Shown one piece after another: positions 17,055 through 29,174 of a stretch of DNA of 64,000 bases (position 1 is its first letter; every line of letters starts with the position of its first letter). The notes beneath the pieces were generated by a model that was not told where the DNA came from, did not search any database, and saw only the letters and a list, made by a program, of their open reading frames with translations. The stretch covers positions 58,546 through 122,545 of the forward strand of contig JAICHV010000003.1 of the NCBI GenBank assembly GCA_025924715.1. The letters are read 5' to 3'. The stretch is from Alphaproteobacteria bacterium. GTDB lineage: Bacteria > Pseudomonadota > Alphaproteobacteria > Micropepsales > Micropepsaceae. Position numbers and translations under genes: made by a program.

Positions 17055-18706
17055 CGCGCGTCCCGAAAGGCGTTGGTGATCGGATAGCGCCGGTCGCGGC
17101 CGAAATTGCGGCTGCTGATCTTCACGCCCGGCGGAGCCTGGCGGCGTTTATATTCGGAAATATACAACAACTGCTCCACCCGCTTGACCGTGGCGGGCTC
17201 ATAGCCCTTGGCCACGGTTTGGGCAAAGCCCATTTCCTGCTCGACCAGGCATTTGAGAATGCCGTCCAGAATCTCGTAAGGCGGCAGGCTGTCCTGGTCC
17301 GTCTGGTTGGCGCGCAACTCGGCGGTGGGCGGCTTGTCGATGATGCGCTCGGGGATCACGCGGCCCTGCGGCCCCAGCGCCCCCGCTGGTGAATTGCCGT
17401 TGCGCCAGCGCGCCAGCTCGAACACTTCGGTCTTGTAGATGTCTTTGAGGACATTATAGCCGCCGCACATATCGCCATAAAGCGTGGCATAGCCCACGCT
17501 CATCTCGCTCTTGTTGCCGGTGGTCAGCACCATGGGGCCGAATTTGTTGGAGATCGCCATCAGGATCACCCCGCGCAGCCGCGACTGGATGTTCTCCTCG
17601 GCGGTGCCGGGCTCGGTATTGGCGAAGGCCGGCAGCAGGGTCTCGCCCATGGCTTTCACGGCACGCTCGATCTCGATGGTCTCATAAGGCGTGCCCAGCA
17701 AACGGGCGCATTGATCGGCGTCTTCCAGGCTGTCGCGGCTGGTATAGCGCGAGGGCAGCATCACGCAGCGCACACGCCCCGCGCCCAGGGCATCCACCGC
17801 CACTGCCGCCGACAGTGCGGAATCGATCCCGCCGGACAAGCCCAGCACCACGCCGGGAAACCGGTTCTTGTTCACATAATCGCGCAGGCCCAGCATCATC
17901 GCGTGATAAACCGCGCTGGAGCGGCTTTCCTCGCCCACCCGCTCGCCCGGCGCGCAGGTGAATTTTCCGTCGGCACCGCGCGACCATTCACTCACCACCA
18001 CGCGTTCCTGCCAGCCGGGCAAGGCAATAGGCACGGACTTGTCCGCATTGAGCACAAAGGACGCGCCGTCGAAGACCAGCTCGTCCTGCCCGCCCAGCTG
18101 ATTGAGATAAATCAGCGGCAATCCGGTTTCGCTCACCCGCGACACCGCGAGCGCCAGGCGCAGATCCTCCTTGCCGGCCTCGAAGGGTGAGCCGTTGGGG
18201 ACGCAGAGAATCTCCGCCCCCGTCTCGGCCAGGCATTCGCTGACATCGGCGGTCCACAGATCCTCGCAGACCGGCACCCCCAGCCGCACCCCGCGCACCG
18301 AAAAGGGTCCGGGCAGCGGCCCCCCCGCAAACACCCGCTTCTCATCGAAGACGCCGTAATTGGGCAGGTCATGTTTCAGGGTGATGCCGGCGACGCGGCC
18401 CTGCTCCAGCAGCGCCATGGCGTTGTAGAGCTTGCCGTCTTGCCGCCAGGGCGCGCCGATCAGGATGGCGGGACCGCTGCCGGTATCCTTTGCCAGCTCC
18501 TCGATCGCGGCCCGGGCGTCTTCCTGCAGCGCCGGCTTAAGCACCAGATCTTCCGGCGGATAGCCGGTGATGAACAATTCGGAAAAGAGGATGACATCGG
18601 CCCCAAGAACCTGCGCCCGTGCGGCGCGAGCTTTGGCGAGGTTGCCCGCGATATCGCCCATCACCGGATTGAGCTGGGCCAGGGCAATGCGCAATCGATC
18701 GGTCAT
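17051..18706 (-). CDS. nadE: Glutamine-dependent NAD+ synthetase
   Basis: A 551-residue two-domain NadE. The N-terminal nitrilase-like amidase carries the Glu-Lys-Cys set: Glu in [12 protein letters not shown], Lys in [14 protein letters not shown] and the nucleophilic Cys in GVPVCEDLW. The C-terminal synthetase has the PP-loop [13 protein letters not shown] and [19 protein letters not shown]. It takes ammonia from glutamine and converts deamido-NAD (NaAD) to NAD+ with ATP, via an internal tunnel. Length is standard for the glutamine-dependent type. The stop overlaps the gltX start (ATGA). It is followed upstream by a short gap to a broken oxidoreductase gene on the same strand. Confidence 0.96.
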   Translation of the reverse strand: MTDRLRIALAQLNPVMGDIAGNLAKARAARAQVLGADVILFSELFITGYPPEDLVLKPALQEDARAAIEELAKDTGSGPAILIGAPWRQDGKLYNAMALLEQGRVAGITLKHDLPNYGVFDEKRVFAGGPLPGPFSVRGVRLGVPVCEDLWTADVSECLAETGAEILCVPNGSPFEAGKEDLRLALAVSRVSETGLPLIYLNQLGGQDELVFDGASFVLNADKSVPIALPGWQERVVVSEWSRGADGKFTCAPGERVGEESRSSAVYHAMMLGLRDYVNKNRFPGVVLGLSGGIDSALSAAVAVDALGAGRVRCVMLPSRYTSRDSLEDADQCARLLGTPYETIEIERAVKAMGETLLPAFANTEPGTAEENIQSRLRGVILMAISNKFGPMVLTTGNKSEMSVGYATLYGDMCGGYNVLKDIYKTEVFELARWRNGNSPAGALGPQGRVIPERIIDKPPTAELRANQTDQDSLPPYEILDGILKCLVEQEMGFAQTVAKGYEPATVKRVEQLLYISEYKRRQAPPGVKISSRNFGRDRRYPITNAFRDAR

Positions 18707-18737
18707 GACCGATCTTTAGACCGCAGGACGGGAAATG

Positions 18738-19723
18738 TCAGCCCGCCGCGGCGATGCGCGCGGCCGGCCGTGCGGTGCGCACCAGAATGGCGGCCTCGAC
18801 GGCATCTTCGATCAGCACGGCGGTTTCCAGGGCCAGGCGCGCCTGCTCCGGCAGCACCATGGGAGCGTTGCCGTCACGGGCCGCGGCGACAAAGCCGGCC
18901 ACGGCCTCGCCCAGCGGATCGCCGATCTCAAGCGCCTTCAGCGCGCGCGGCGTGGTGTTGCGGATCTGGCGAGTGAGGAAATCGATTTCGACCACGCCGT
19001 CCTTATAGACCGCGCGCAGGCCCCGCTTGCGGGTATCGGCGATACGGCTGGTATCCAGCTTGGCCACGGTGCCATTGGCGAAAGTGACGGCGGCGGAGAT
19101 TTCATCGGCATGCGGGCCATATTGCACCCAGCCGCGCGCCTTGATCGAAGCGACATCGCTTTTGACCATGGTGTGGACCAGATCCAGGTCATGGATCATC
19201 AGATCGAGCACGGCGCTGACATCGTCGCCGCGCCCGGTCCAGGGACCCGGCGCCAGCAATGAATTTCCAGCGGCGCCTCGTCCTGATCCAACAGGCCGGT
19301 GCGGGCGAAAACGAAGCGTTCCTGATGGCCGACGGTGAGCACCCGGCCGGTCTGGCGCGCCAGGGCGACCAGGTCATTGGCTTCCTCGATGGTGGTCGCG
19401 ATCGGCTTCTCCACCAGCACATGCGTGCCGGCATTGAGGAAAGCGCGGACGATTTCGGCATGGGTGATCGCGGGCGAGCAGATGCTGACCAGATCGACCT
19501 TGCCCAGAAGCTCGCGCCAATCGGCGACGGCCGGAACACCAAACAAAAGCGCGGCGGCGCGACGGCTTTCGGCGCTGGGATCGGCAAGGGCGAACAATTC
19601 GACGCCCGCGCCGGTTTGGGCGAGCAGCTTATATTTGGTGCAATGATGACGGCCGAACGCGCCCGCGCCAATGACGGCGGCTTTCAACGGTCCGTTCTCG
19701 GGAATCCGGCGGCGCAGAAACAA
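18738..19723 (-). pseudogene. Gfo/Idh/MocA family oxidoreductase, frameshifted
   Basis: Two overlapping frames together make one oxidoreductase. The first (19723 down to 19199) begins MFLRRRIPEN and has the NAD-binding GAGAFGRHH, the CSPAITH region and VEKPIATT. It breaks after PLEIHCWRRVPGP. The second frame continues from about 19247 as GPWTGRGDDVSAVLDLMIHD and runs to 18738 with a normal C-terminal domain. Continuity would be restored by one extra base near 19240-19247, at a CCC/GGG run. So this is either a true one-base deletion or a sequence error. The start is TTG at 19723 behind GAGAGGG. Both halves look otherwise undecayed, which suggests a recent event or an artefact. Confidence 0.8.
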
Positions 19724-19864
19724 GGCCCAACCCTCTCAATTCGACGCACCCCCATAGAGCGCACTGCAGCAAGGCGCGACTCATAAGATGTTTCGTGATG
19801 TTACAGGGCCTTGCAAGCAATTGATTTCGCTGGATTATACGAATTTTTAACGGAAAAAATATGC

Positions 19865-20626
19865 TTAACTCTCGGGCGAAGAGGCCAGCAGACAGGCCAG
19901 CGCGGCCACTATCAGATAGGCCAGCATCAAGGGCGCCAGCCCGATCAAAAGCGCGCCGGTGATATCGGCAAAGGCGCTGCAGGCAAGCCAAGGAAAGGCC
20001 GAACCCACGAACAGGAATTGAATTCCCGCCACTGCCACCACCCCCAGCAGGAAAGCGCGCAAGGTGGGACCCAGAATTTCCGGCTTCAGACTGCGCTCCA
20101 GCCGGATGATGCCGGCCTGCAGCTTCAAACGGGAGACCGCGCTGGCCAGGAAAATGACCGCCAGCAGCCAGGTAAAGGCCCCGGAAAATATCCGCCCCCC
20201 GTCCAAGGTGCAGGAATCAAGCGCTCCCACCAGGGCGCGCTGCCCCGGCACCGCGAAATAAAGCGCCGCCTCCAGCGCGCCGGCGGGGCCCGAGCCGATG
20301 ATCTGCGGCGCCACCAGCGCCTGGTCCAGAAAGCTCAGCACCAGGAAAAGCATGAAGACGATTTCGTTGAAGCCGGGGACCAGATGATGCGGCTTCAACC
20401 GGGCCAGCAGCGGCTGATCCGCATGCCCGCGATGAAGTCCCACCGAGGCGCCGAAGCCGCCGATGAACAACAAGCCCATCGCCGCGAACAGCACCACACA
20501 GATTCCGATGGCGAAAGCGGAGGAAGACAGCGCCAATCCGCTGGCCAGCGCGATGCGCAAGGCATGGGCGCCCGCGAACAGGCAAAACACGATCCAAGCC
20601 TTGGCCAAGAGACGGGCGATACCCAT
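19865..20626 (-). CDS. Multi-span membrane protein, unknown function
   Basis: A 253-residue very hydrophobic protein with about six predicted membrane spans, no obvious catalytic motif and a short polar region (HRGHADQPLLARLKPHHL, about 65-82) between the second and third spans. It is followed by a 141-base AT-rich gap that contains a perfect TATAAT on the minus strand (19834-19839), which may serve the broken oxidoreductase downstream. No family is recognised. It lies 80 bases downstream of the DAHP synthase gene on the same strand and may share its transcript. Confidence 0.75.
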   Translation of the reverse strand: MGIARLLAKAWIVFCLFAGAHALRIALASGLALSSSAFAIGICVVLFAAMGLLFIGGFGASVGLHRGHADQPLLARLKPHHLVPGFNEIVFMLFLVLSFLDQALVAPQIIGSGPAGALEAALYFAVPGQRALVGALDSCTLDGGRIFSGAFTWLLAVIFLASAVSRLKLQAGIIRLERSLKPEILGPTLRAFLLGVVAVAGIQFLFVGSAFPWLACSAFADITGALLIGLAPLMLAYLIVAALACLLASSPES

Positions 20627-20706
20627 GAATTACCTAATTCGCGTTCCTCGCCCAAGCTCGCGGCGTTGCTTTGGCTTCGCGGGCCCCGCGCCTCATCCCA
20701 TGACCA

Positions 20707-22086
20707 TCATGCCGAAGCCGCGAGCCCCGCGTCTTTCATACGTTCATCGCGAATGCCCTGGGCGATCAGGAAGGCCAGTTCCAAGGCCTGGCTGGCATTC
20801 AGCCGCGGATCGCAGGCCGTCTGGTACCGCACCGCCAGATCCAGCTCTTTGATGGCCTGGGCCCCGCCCAGACATTCGGTGACATCTTGGCCGGTCATCT
20901 CGAAATGCACGCCGCCGGCATGGGTACCTTCGGCGCGGTGAACGGCGAAAAAGCTGCGCACCTCTTCCAGAATGCGGTCGACGGGACGGGTCTTGTAGCC
21001 GGATTTGAGTTTGACGGTGTTGCCATGCATGGGGTCGGACGACCACACCACCTGGGCGCCCTCGCGCTTCACGGCCCGTACCAGCGGCGGCAGCTTCTCC
21101 GCCACCTTGTCCGAGCCGAACCGCGCGATCAGGGTCAGCCGCCCGGGATTATTTTGCGGATTGAGGACGGCGATCAGGCGTAAGAGATCGTCCTCGGCCA
21201 GCGAGGGACCGCATTTGAGGCCGATCGGGTTCTTGATGCCGCGGGCGAATTCGACATGGGCGCCGTCCAACTGGCGGGTGCGATCGCCGATCCACAGCAT
21301 ATGCGCGCTGGTATCGTACCAATCGCCGCTGGTGGAATCGATGCGGGTCATCGCCTGTTCATAGGGCAGATGCAGCGCTTCATGACTGGTGTAGAAATCG
21401 GTAGCCCGCAGTTGCGGCACCGCCGCCGAGGTGATGCCGCAGGCCGCCATGAATTCGAGCGTTTCGGAAATACGCTGTGCCAACCCTTCATATTGTTCGC
21501 CGGCCGGCGAGTTGGCGATGAAGCCCAACATCCAACGATGGACATTGTTCAGATCGGCATAGCCGCCCTGGGCGAAGGCGCGCAGCAGATTGAGCGTCGC
21601 CGCCGACTGGGCATAGGCCTCCATCAGGCGCTGCGGATTGGGGATGCGCGCCTCGGGCGTGAACTCGCTGCCATTGATGTTGTCGCCGCGATAGGAGGGC
21701 AGCGAAATGCCGTTCACCGTCTCCATGTCGTCGGAGCGCGGCTTGGCGAATTGGCCGGCGATGCGGCCCACTTTCACCACCGGAACGCCCGCGGCAAAGG
21801 TCAGCACCACCGCCATCTGCAGCAAGACGCGGAAGGTGTCGCGGATATTGTCGGGATGGAATTCGGCGAAGCTTTCGGCGCAGTCCCCGCCCTGGAGCAG
21901 GAACGCCTTGCCCTCGGCCACCTGGCCCAAAGCGGCCATCAGGTTGCGGGCCTCACCGGCGAACACCAGCGGCGGGTGAGTCTTCAGCCGCCCCAGGACA
22001 GCGTCCAGCGCCGCCTGGTCCGGGTATTGCGGCATCTGACGGATGGGCCTGTCGTGCCAGCTTTGCGGGGTCCAGCTTTGGGCCAC
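20707..22086 (-). CDS. Class II (plant-type) DAHP synthase
   Basis: A 459-residue 3-deoxy-D-arabino-heptulosonate-7-phosphate synthase of the class II type, first step of the shikimate pathway (phosphoenolpyruvate plus erythrose 4-phosphate). Characteristic segments are [14 protein letters not shown] (metal-binding Cys), [37 protein letters not shown] (metal His) and [18 protein letters not shown] (metal Glu). Start is GTG at 22086 with AGGAGA five bases upstream. Symbols aroF, aroG and aroH are used inconsistently for this type, so none is given. It faces the SulP transporter across a 192-base gap in which no further gene is seen. Confidence 0.95.
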   Translation of the reverse strand: MAQSWTPQSWHDRPIRQMPQYPDQAALDAVLGRLKTHPPLVFAGEARNLMAALGQVAEGKAFLLQGGDCAESFAEFHPDNIRDTFRVLLQMAVVLTFAAGVPVVKVGRIAGQFAKPRSDDMETVNGISLPSYRGDNINGSEFTPEARIPNPQRLMEAYAQSAATLNLLRAFAQGGYADLNNVHRWMLGFIANSPAGEQYEGLAQRISETLEFMAACGITSAAVPQLRATDFYTSHEALHLPYEQAMTRIDSTSGDWYDTSAHMLWIGDRTRQLDGAHVEFARGIKNPIGLKCGPSLAEDDLLRLIAVLNPQNNPGRLTLIARFGSDKVAEKLPPLVRAVKREGAQVVWSSDPMHGNTVKLKSGYKTRPVDRILEEVRSFFAVHRAEGTHAGGVHFEMTGQDVTECLGGAQAIKELDLAVRYQTACDPRLNASQALELAFLIAQGIRDERMKDAGLAASA

Positions 22087-22278
22087 CGATGTCTCCTGAA
22101 ATAGGGGGCCGATATAGGGGATATAAGACAGCTTTACCAGCCGGCAATGCCGGGGCGCTTCCGCGGCAAGCCCCTGCTCAACCCTCTACAGCCATTGGCA
22201 ATATTGCTATTGCGCAAGCGCAAATACAACGGGCGATGGCTGTGCTATGCAACGCCGTCCTTTTGCAGCGATCCTTAC

Positions 22279-23559
22279 ATGCCCGACGGCACCAGCACCG
22301 CCCATCTCTACCGGCCCAAGCTTCTCACCATCTTGGGGGAAGGCTACTCGTTGGACGATCTGCGGCGCGACGCCGTGGCCGGTCTGACCGTGGCCATCGT
22401 CGCCTTGCCGCTCTCGATGGCTTTCGCGGTCGCATCCGGCGTGTCGCCGTCCCGGGGCCTGACGACCGCGGTGATCGGGGGCTTCTTGGTATCGGCATTG
22501 GGTGGCAGCCGGTTCCAGATTGGTGGCCCTGCCGGCGCCTTTATCGTGCTGGTGTCCGCCACCGTCACCGCGCACGGACTGGACGGACTGTTGCTGGCGG
22601 TCTTGCTGTCCGGTCTTTTTTTAACGCTGGTCGGATTGTCCCGGCTGGGTTCGCTGATCCGCCATATTCCGCATGCGGTCACTGTGGGCTTCACCTGCGG
22701 CATCGCCATCACCATTCTGGCGAGCCAGCTCAAGGATCTCGGCGGACTGAGACTGACGGGCGCCGAGCCCGGACCGCTGCTGCCCAAGCTGACGGCACTG
22801 GATGCGGCGCTTGCGACGCTGAACCCTTGGTCGCTGGCGATCGGCATTGCCTGTGCCGTGCTGGTGTTCGCGCAGCGCCGCTGGCGGCCGAATTGGCCCG
22901 GCTTGCTGATCGCCGTCGTGCTCGCCGCCTTGGCCGCACGCTTGCTTCATTTGCCGGTCGAGACCATCGCCAGCCGCTTTGGCGAACTGCCGCGCCGGTT
23001 GCCGGCACCGCAATTGCCTCTCCTCAGTTGGGCGAAGATCGTGGAAATGTTTCCGGCGGCGCTGTCCTTCACCCTGCTGGGCGGCGTGGAAAGCCTGCTG
23101 TCGGCCAAGGTCGCCGACAGCATGACCGGCCGCCGGCACCGCGCCAATATGGAGCTGGTGGCGCAAGGCATCGCCAACATGGCGTCGGCGCTGTTCGGGG
23201 GCATCAGCGTGACCGGCACCATCGCGCGCACCGCCACCAATATCCGTGCCGGCGCTCGCAGCCCCTTCTCCGGCATGCTGCATGCGCTGTTCCTGTTGCT
23301 GTTCATGGTCGTGGCCGCGCCGCTGGCGGGCTATATCCCGCTGGCGGCCCTGGCGGGCATCCTGGTTGCGGTATGCTGGTACATGGCCGACCGCGCCGAA
23401 TTCCTGGTCTTGCTGCGCAGCGGACCTGGCGCGGCCGTGTTGTTGACCACCTTTGTGCTGACCCTGCTCAAGGACCTTTCGACCGGCATCCTGGCCGGCT
23501 GTGCCCTGGCGGCGGTCCTGGCCTTGGCTCGGCAGCGCGTGAAAGAGGAAGGACCTTAG
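22279..23559 (+). CDS. SulP/SLC26 family anion transporter without STAS domain
   Basis: A 426-residue SulP-family transporter. The membrane domain is complete, with DAVAGLTVAIVALPLSMAFA at the start, RFQIGGPAGAFIVL (the family GPT/GPAG-like region) and GGISVTGTIARTATNIRAGA near the end, about 10-14 spans. The chain ends at ARQRVKEEGP just after the last span, so the cytosolic STAS domain present in most SulP proteins is absent. The ATG at 22279 (MPDGTSTAHLYRP) is preferred to an upstream in-frame codon at 22147. Likely substrates are sulfate, bicarbonate or dicarboxylates; not decidable here. Its stop overlaps that of gor on the other strand. Confidence 0.9.
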   Translation: MPDGTSTAHLYRPKLLTILGEGYSLDDLRRDAVAGLTVAIVALPLSMAFAVASGVSPSRGLTTAVIGGFLVSALGGSRFQIGGPAGAFIVLVSATVTAHGLDGLLLAVLLSGLFLTLVGLSRLGSLIRHIPHAVTVGFTCGIAITILASQLKDLGGLRLTGAEPGPLLPKLTALDAALATLNPWSLAIGIACAVLVFAQRRWRPNWPGLLIAVVLAALAARLLHLPVETIASRFGELPRRLPAPQLPLLSWAKIVEMFPAALSFTLLGGVESLLSAKVADSMTGRRHRANMELVAQGIANMASALFGGISVTGTIARTATNIRAGARSPFSGMLHALFLLLFMVVAAPLAGYIPLAALAGILVAVCWYMADRAEFLVLLRSGPGAAVLLTTFVLTLLKDLSTGILAGCALAAVLALARQRVKEEGP

Positions 23560-24935
23560 GGTTTGGAATAACTCTTTGTCCGCATCGTAACAAGCTCCTC
23601 CGCCGCGGTGGGATGCAGGGCGATGGTGGTGTCGAAATCCTTTTTGGTCGCGCCCATCCGCAAGGCCACCGCGGCGACCTGGATAATCTCGGCGGCGTGA
23701 TCGCCGAAGATGTGGCAGCCCAGGACTTTGCCGCTTTTGGAATCCACGATCATCTTCATCAGCGTGCGCACATTGCGCCCGCCCAAAGTGTGCAGCAGCG
23801 GCCTGAAATGGGATTTGTAAACGTCGACGCTGTGGCCCTTCAGCAGCGCCTTTTCCTCGGAGAGCCCCACCGCCGCGACTTCGGGGGTGGTGAAGACGGC
23901 GCTGGGAACATGCAGATGATCGGGCGCGGTCGGATTGTTCTTGAAAACACTCTCGACGAAACACATGGCTTCGTGAATTGCGACCGGCGTCAGCTGCAGC
24001 CGGTCGGTGACGTCGCCAATGGCCCAGATATGGGGCGCGGTGCTGCGGGAATAGGCATCCACTTTCACTTCGCCTTTCTTGCCCAGCTCCACCCCCGCCT
24101 TTTCGACATGCAGGGCGTCGGTGTTGGGCTGGCGGCCGATCGCCAGCAGGATCTGGTCGCACTCGATACTGGCGCCCTTGTTCGTCTCGGCATGCAGGCG
24201 TGAGCCGCGCTTTTCCACTTTGGTGAATTCGCAGCCCAGCAGGACTTCAATACCGCGATCGCGCATCGAATCGCACAGCGCGGTTCGCATGTCGTCGTCG
24301 AAGCCGCGCAGCGGTTTCTCCCCGCGATAGACCAGCGAGACATGGGCGCCGAGCCCATGAAAGATATGGGCGAATTCCAGCGCGATATAACCGCCGCCGG
24401 CGATCAGGATGCGCCCCGGCATCTGGGACAGGTGAAAAGCCTCGTTGGAGGTGATGCACAATTCGCCGCCGGGAATGACATGGCTGGTCCCCATTTCACG
24501 GGTCGGCCGGTTGCCGGTAGCGATGAGGATTTTCTCCGCCGTCACGGTGCGGTTGGCGTTGACCAGGCGCATTGTATGGGGATCTTCGAAAATCGCGCGG
24601 TCGGCGATGATCTCGACCCCCGCCGCGCGCACATTCTTGGTATAGAGCGCTTCCAGCCGCGCGATTTCGCGGTCCTTGTTGGCGATCAAGGTGGGCCAAT
24701 CGAATTTGGTTTCGCCGATGCTCCAGCCGAAGCCCGGCGCATCCAGGAAGTTCTCGGAAAACTGGCTGGCATAGACCAGCAGCTTTTTGGGGATGCAGCC
24801 GCGAATGACACAGGTGCCGCCCATGCGGCTTTCTTCCGCCAGCGCCACGCGGGCGCCGGTCATGGCCGCCATGCGCGAAGCCCGCACCCCGCCCGAGCCG
24901 CCGCCGATTACGAACAAGTCGTAATCGTATTTCAT
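23556..24935 (-). CDS. gor: Glutathione-disulfide reductase
   Basis: A 459-residue FAD- and NADPH-dependent reductase of the glutathione reductase type. The FAD motif IGGGSGG is near the start, the redox pair sits in GGTCVIRGCIPKK, the second nucleotide-binding motif in AGGGYIALEFA, and the catalytic His-Glu pair in HPTAAEE. It reduces GSSG to GSH in the cytosol. Start ATG 24935 has GGGAGGGGGAAACA in front; a longer frame to 24962 is not needed. It lies 33 bases downstream of rpiA in the same direction, a sensible pairing since the pentose phosphate pathway supplies NADPH. Confidence 0.95.
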   Translation of the reverse strand: MKYDYDLFVIGGGSGGVRASRMAAMTGARVALAEESRMGGTCVIRGCIPKKLLVYASQFSENFLDAPGFGWSIGETKFDWPTLIANKDREIARLEALYTKNVRAAGVEIIADRAIFEDPHTMRLVNANRTVTAEKILIATGNRPTREMGTSHVIPGGELCITSNEAFHLSQMPGRILIAGGGYIALEFAHIFHGLGAHVSLVYRGEKPLRGFDDDMRTALCDSMRDRGIEVLLGCEFTKVEKRGSRLHAETNKGASIECDQILLAIGRQPNTDALHVEKAGVELGKKGEVKVDAYSRSTAPHIWAIGDVTDRLQLTPVAIHEAMCFVESVFKNNPTAPDHLHVPSAVFTTPEVAAVGLSEEKALLKGHSVDVYKSHFRPLLHTLGGRNVRTLMKMIVDSKSGKVLGCHIFGDHAAEIIQVAAVALRMGATKKDFDTTIALHPTAAEELVTMRTKSYSKP

Positions 24936-24968
24936 TGTTTCCCCCTCCCGACCAAGACGCACTGCCCG

Positions 24969-25667
24969 TCAGCGTTCAACGACTTCCACCTCGCCCGGGC
25001 CGGCAATCAACAGGGTGGTGGCGATGCCGACGAACAAGCCGTGCTCGACCACGCCGGGTATGGTGGACAGTGCGGCGGCGAGTTTGGGGGCGCTCTGGAT
25101 GGCGCCGAAGGCGCAATCGCAGATCAGATTGCCGCTGTCCGTCTTGAAGGCTTCACCGTCCTTTTGCCGCAAAGTCATCGGCACATTGGGGTAGCCCAGC
25201 CCGGTAAAAGTACTCGCCAGCCGCGCCATGGTGGATTTGTGGCCGAATTCCACCACCTCCACCGGCAGCGGAAATTTGCCCAGCCGCGGCACCATCTTGG
25301 TCTCGTCGGCGATCACCAGCATCTTTTTTGACGAGGCGGCGACGATCTTTTCCCGCAGCAGCATGCCGCCGCCGCCCTTGATCAGATCCAGGTTGCGGTC
25401 CGCCTCATCGGCGCCGTCGATGGTGAGGTCCAGCGGCGCCAGATCATCCAGCGAGGCCAGGGTGATTCCCTGTTTGCGCGCCGCCGCGGCGGTGCGTTCG
25501 GAGGTCGGCACGCAAAGCAGCTTTAGCCCGCCGCGGATGCGCGGCGCCAAAAGCTCGAGGAATATCTCGGCGGTGCTGCCGGAGCCCAGCCCCAGCTTCA
25601 TGCCCTCGGTGACATAATCGAGGGCCTTGGCGGCGACGGCGCGTTTGAGGGCGGTTTGATCGGTCAT
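24969..25667 (-). CDS. rpiA: Ribose-5-phosphate isomerase A
   Basis: RpiA, 232 residues, interconverts ribose 5-phosphate and ribulose 5-phosphate. The phosphate-binding GLGSGSTAEIFLE, the active-site IDGADEADRNLD and KGGGGMLLREKI with catalytic Glu/Lys are all present. Length is typical. It precedes gor with a 33-base gap (likely one operon) and follows glmS after a 138-base gap that contains a large nested inverted repeat. Confidence 0.96.
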   Translation of the reverse strand: MTDQTALKRAVAAKALDYVTEGMKLGLGSGSTAEIFLELLAPRIRGGLKLLCVPTSERTAAAARKQGITLASLDDLAPLDLTIDGADEADRNLDLIKGGGGMLLREKIVAASSKKMLVIADETKMVPRLGKFPLPVEVVEFGHKSTMARLASTFTGLGYPNVPMTLRQKDGEAFKTDSGNLICDCAFGAIQSAPKLAAALSTIPGVVEHGLFVGIATTLLIAGPGEVEVVER

Positions 25668-25719
25668 GAGGGAACCTTACAGACCACATCTTGTCGGGCC
25701 AAGGGCGCGCCGCGAGGAT

Positions 25720-25796
25720 TTTTGGGGCGTGGGCAGGAGTGTCGCGCGGAGCGTGCGAAAGCACGTGAGCACGCGCGACGAACCCACGGCCCAAAA
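25720..25796. repeat. Nested imperfect palindrome between glmS and rpiA
   Basis: An outer arm of 14 bases (25720-25733) pairs with 25783-25796 with one mismatch; inside it GTCGCGCG (741-748) pairs with CGCGCGAC (772-779); and the core is CGTGC-GAAA-GCACG (752-765) with a GNRA-type tetraloop. No run of T follows on either strand, so it is not a standard intrinsic terminator. It is transcribed on the minus strand as the 3' part of the glmS message or the leader of rpiA, and could be a processing site, a stabiliser or a REP-like repeat element. Confidence 0.7.
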
Positions 25797-25805
25797 GGAC
25801 CGCGG

Positions 25806-27631
<1,826 letters not shown>

Positions 27632-27632
<1 letters not shown>

Positions 27633-28963
27633 TATTTCCGCTCCGATTTCTTGCGGGCCCGGAACGCGGCCGCCCAGCCGCGCTTCTCGCTTTGGGTGCC
27701 GCGTGCGATCGCCAAGGCGTCCGGCGAGACATCGGCGGTGATCACCGAGCCGGCGGCGGTGATGGCGCCAGGCCCCACCTTCACGGGCGCCACCAGTGCC
27801 GTGTCGGAGCCGATGAACGCGCCGGCGCCGATCTCGGTGCGCGCCTTGGTGAAACCGTCGTAATTGCAGGTGATGGTGCCCGCCCCGATATTGGCGCCCG
27901 CGCCGATATTGGCATCGCCCAGATAGGTCAGATGATTGGCCTTGGCGCCTTTGTCGATCCGGCTGTTCTTCACTTCGACGAAATTGCCGATATGGGCGCC
28001 CTCGCCGATGCTGGTGCCAGGGCGCAGCCGCGCAAAGGGTCCGATGATGGCGCCGCCGGCCACTTCCGCGCCCTCCAGATGGCAATGGCTGCGGATGCGC
28101 GCGCCGGCGCGCACGGTCACGCCCGGCGCAAAGACCACGAAAGGCTCGACCTCGACATCGTTCTCCAATTTGGTGTCATGGGAGAAAAACACTGTTTCCG
28201 GCGCGGTCAGGGTGACCCCCGCCGTCATGGCCGCGTTGCGCAGCCGGGTTTGCATTTTGTTTTCCGCATCGGCCAGCTCGGCGCGGCTGTTAACCCCCAT
28301 CACCGCGACCTCATCGGCAAATGCCAGAGAACATTGGGTCCCCTCGGTTTTGGCGAGCCCCGGAACATCGGTCAGATAATACTCTTTCTGCGCATTATCG
28401 TTCCGCAAGGCCCCGGCCCAGCGGAAAAAGGACCTGGCATCGGCGGCATAACAGCCACCATTGCACAGGGTGATGCGCCGCTCTTCTGCGTTGGCATCCT
28501 TATATTCGACGATGCGGTCCAGATAACCATCCGGGGTCCGCAGCACCCGGCCATAATGGGCGGGGTCGGCAAAATTACAGGCCAGCAGCGCGAGGCCCGT
28601 GCGGCTTTGCGCGGCGATCACGTCTTCGATCACTGCGGCCGACACCAAGGGCATATCGCCATTCACCACCAGCAGCAGGCCGGAAAAATCCGCCAAAGCG
28701 GCGGCCGCGCTGGCGGCGGCATGGCCGGTGCCCAATTGCTGTTCCTGCACCGCGCTTTGGCATCCCAGCTGGTGCGCGTAATCGCGCACCGGTTGGCCGG
28801 ACGGCGCGGTCACCACCACGATGCGCTCGACCCCCGCACCGCGCAGCGCCGCCACCACATGGCCAAGCATGGGCAGGCCGGCGATTTTGTGCAGCACCTT
28901 GGGCAGGGCGGACTTCATCCGCGTGCCCGCGCCCGCCGCCAGAATGATGGCAGCCTTATTCAT
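27632..28963 (-). CDS. glmU: Bifunctional N-acetylglucosamine-1-phosphate uridyltransferase / glucosamine-1-phosphate acetyltransferase
   Basis: GlmU, 443 residues, makes UDP-GlcNAc in two steps. The N-terminal pyrophosphorylase has AAIILAAGAGTRMKSALPKVLH and the metal Asp in VVNGDMPLV. The C-terminal left-handed beta-helix carries hexapeptide repeats and the acetyltransferase His/Asn region in FVEVKNSRI and ANHLTYLGDANIG, then TITCNYDGFTK. The C-terminal tail is short and basic. The glmU-glmS order, overlapping by one base, puts both ends of the UDP-GlcNAc pathway on one message. The upstream 211 bases separate it from the divergent gph. Confidence 0.96.
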
Positions 28964-29174
28964 GGCGGGCGCCGTTTATTTTTTTGTCGCATTTTTCCGG
29001 TCCGCCACCAGACGTAACCCGCAAGAGCCCCTCTGCCGCAAAAATGCTCCGGGCGCCCGCCGCCCAAGATGATCGCTGCTTTCGACATGTTTTTCGGTAA
29101 GCCCGCCCGCCAAAAAGATGAAATAACGAATTAAGACTCTATATTGCCCCGCGCCCAAAAAGGAATCGGTAAAC

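Noticed and set aside
19834..19839. Minus-strand TATAAT as a firm promoter for the broken oxidoreductase
   Set aside because: No acceptable -35 at the correct distance and the start is about 110 bases away; mentioned only as a possibility.
22089..24203. Long plus-strand frame spanning the SulP and gor genes
   Set aside because: Shadow in another frame; repeated Arg/Gly/Ala composition and no start signals.
25720..25796. The nested palindrome as an intrinsic terminator of glmS
   Set aside because: No T-run follows the stem on either strand.
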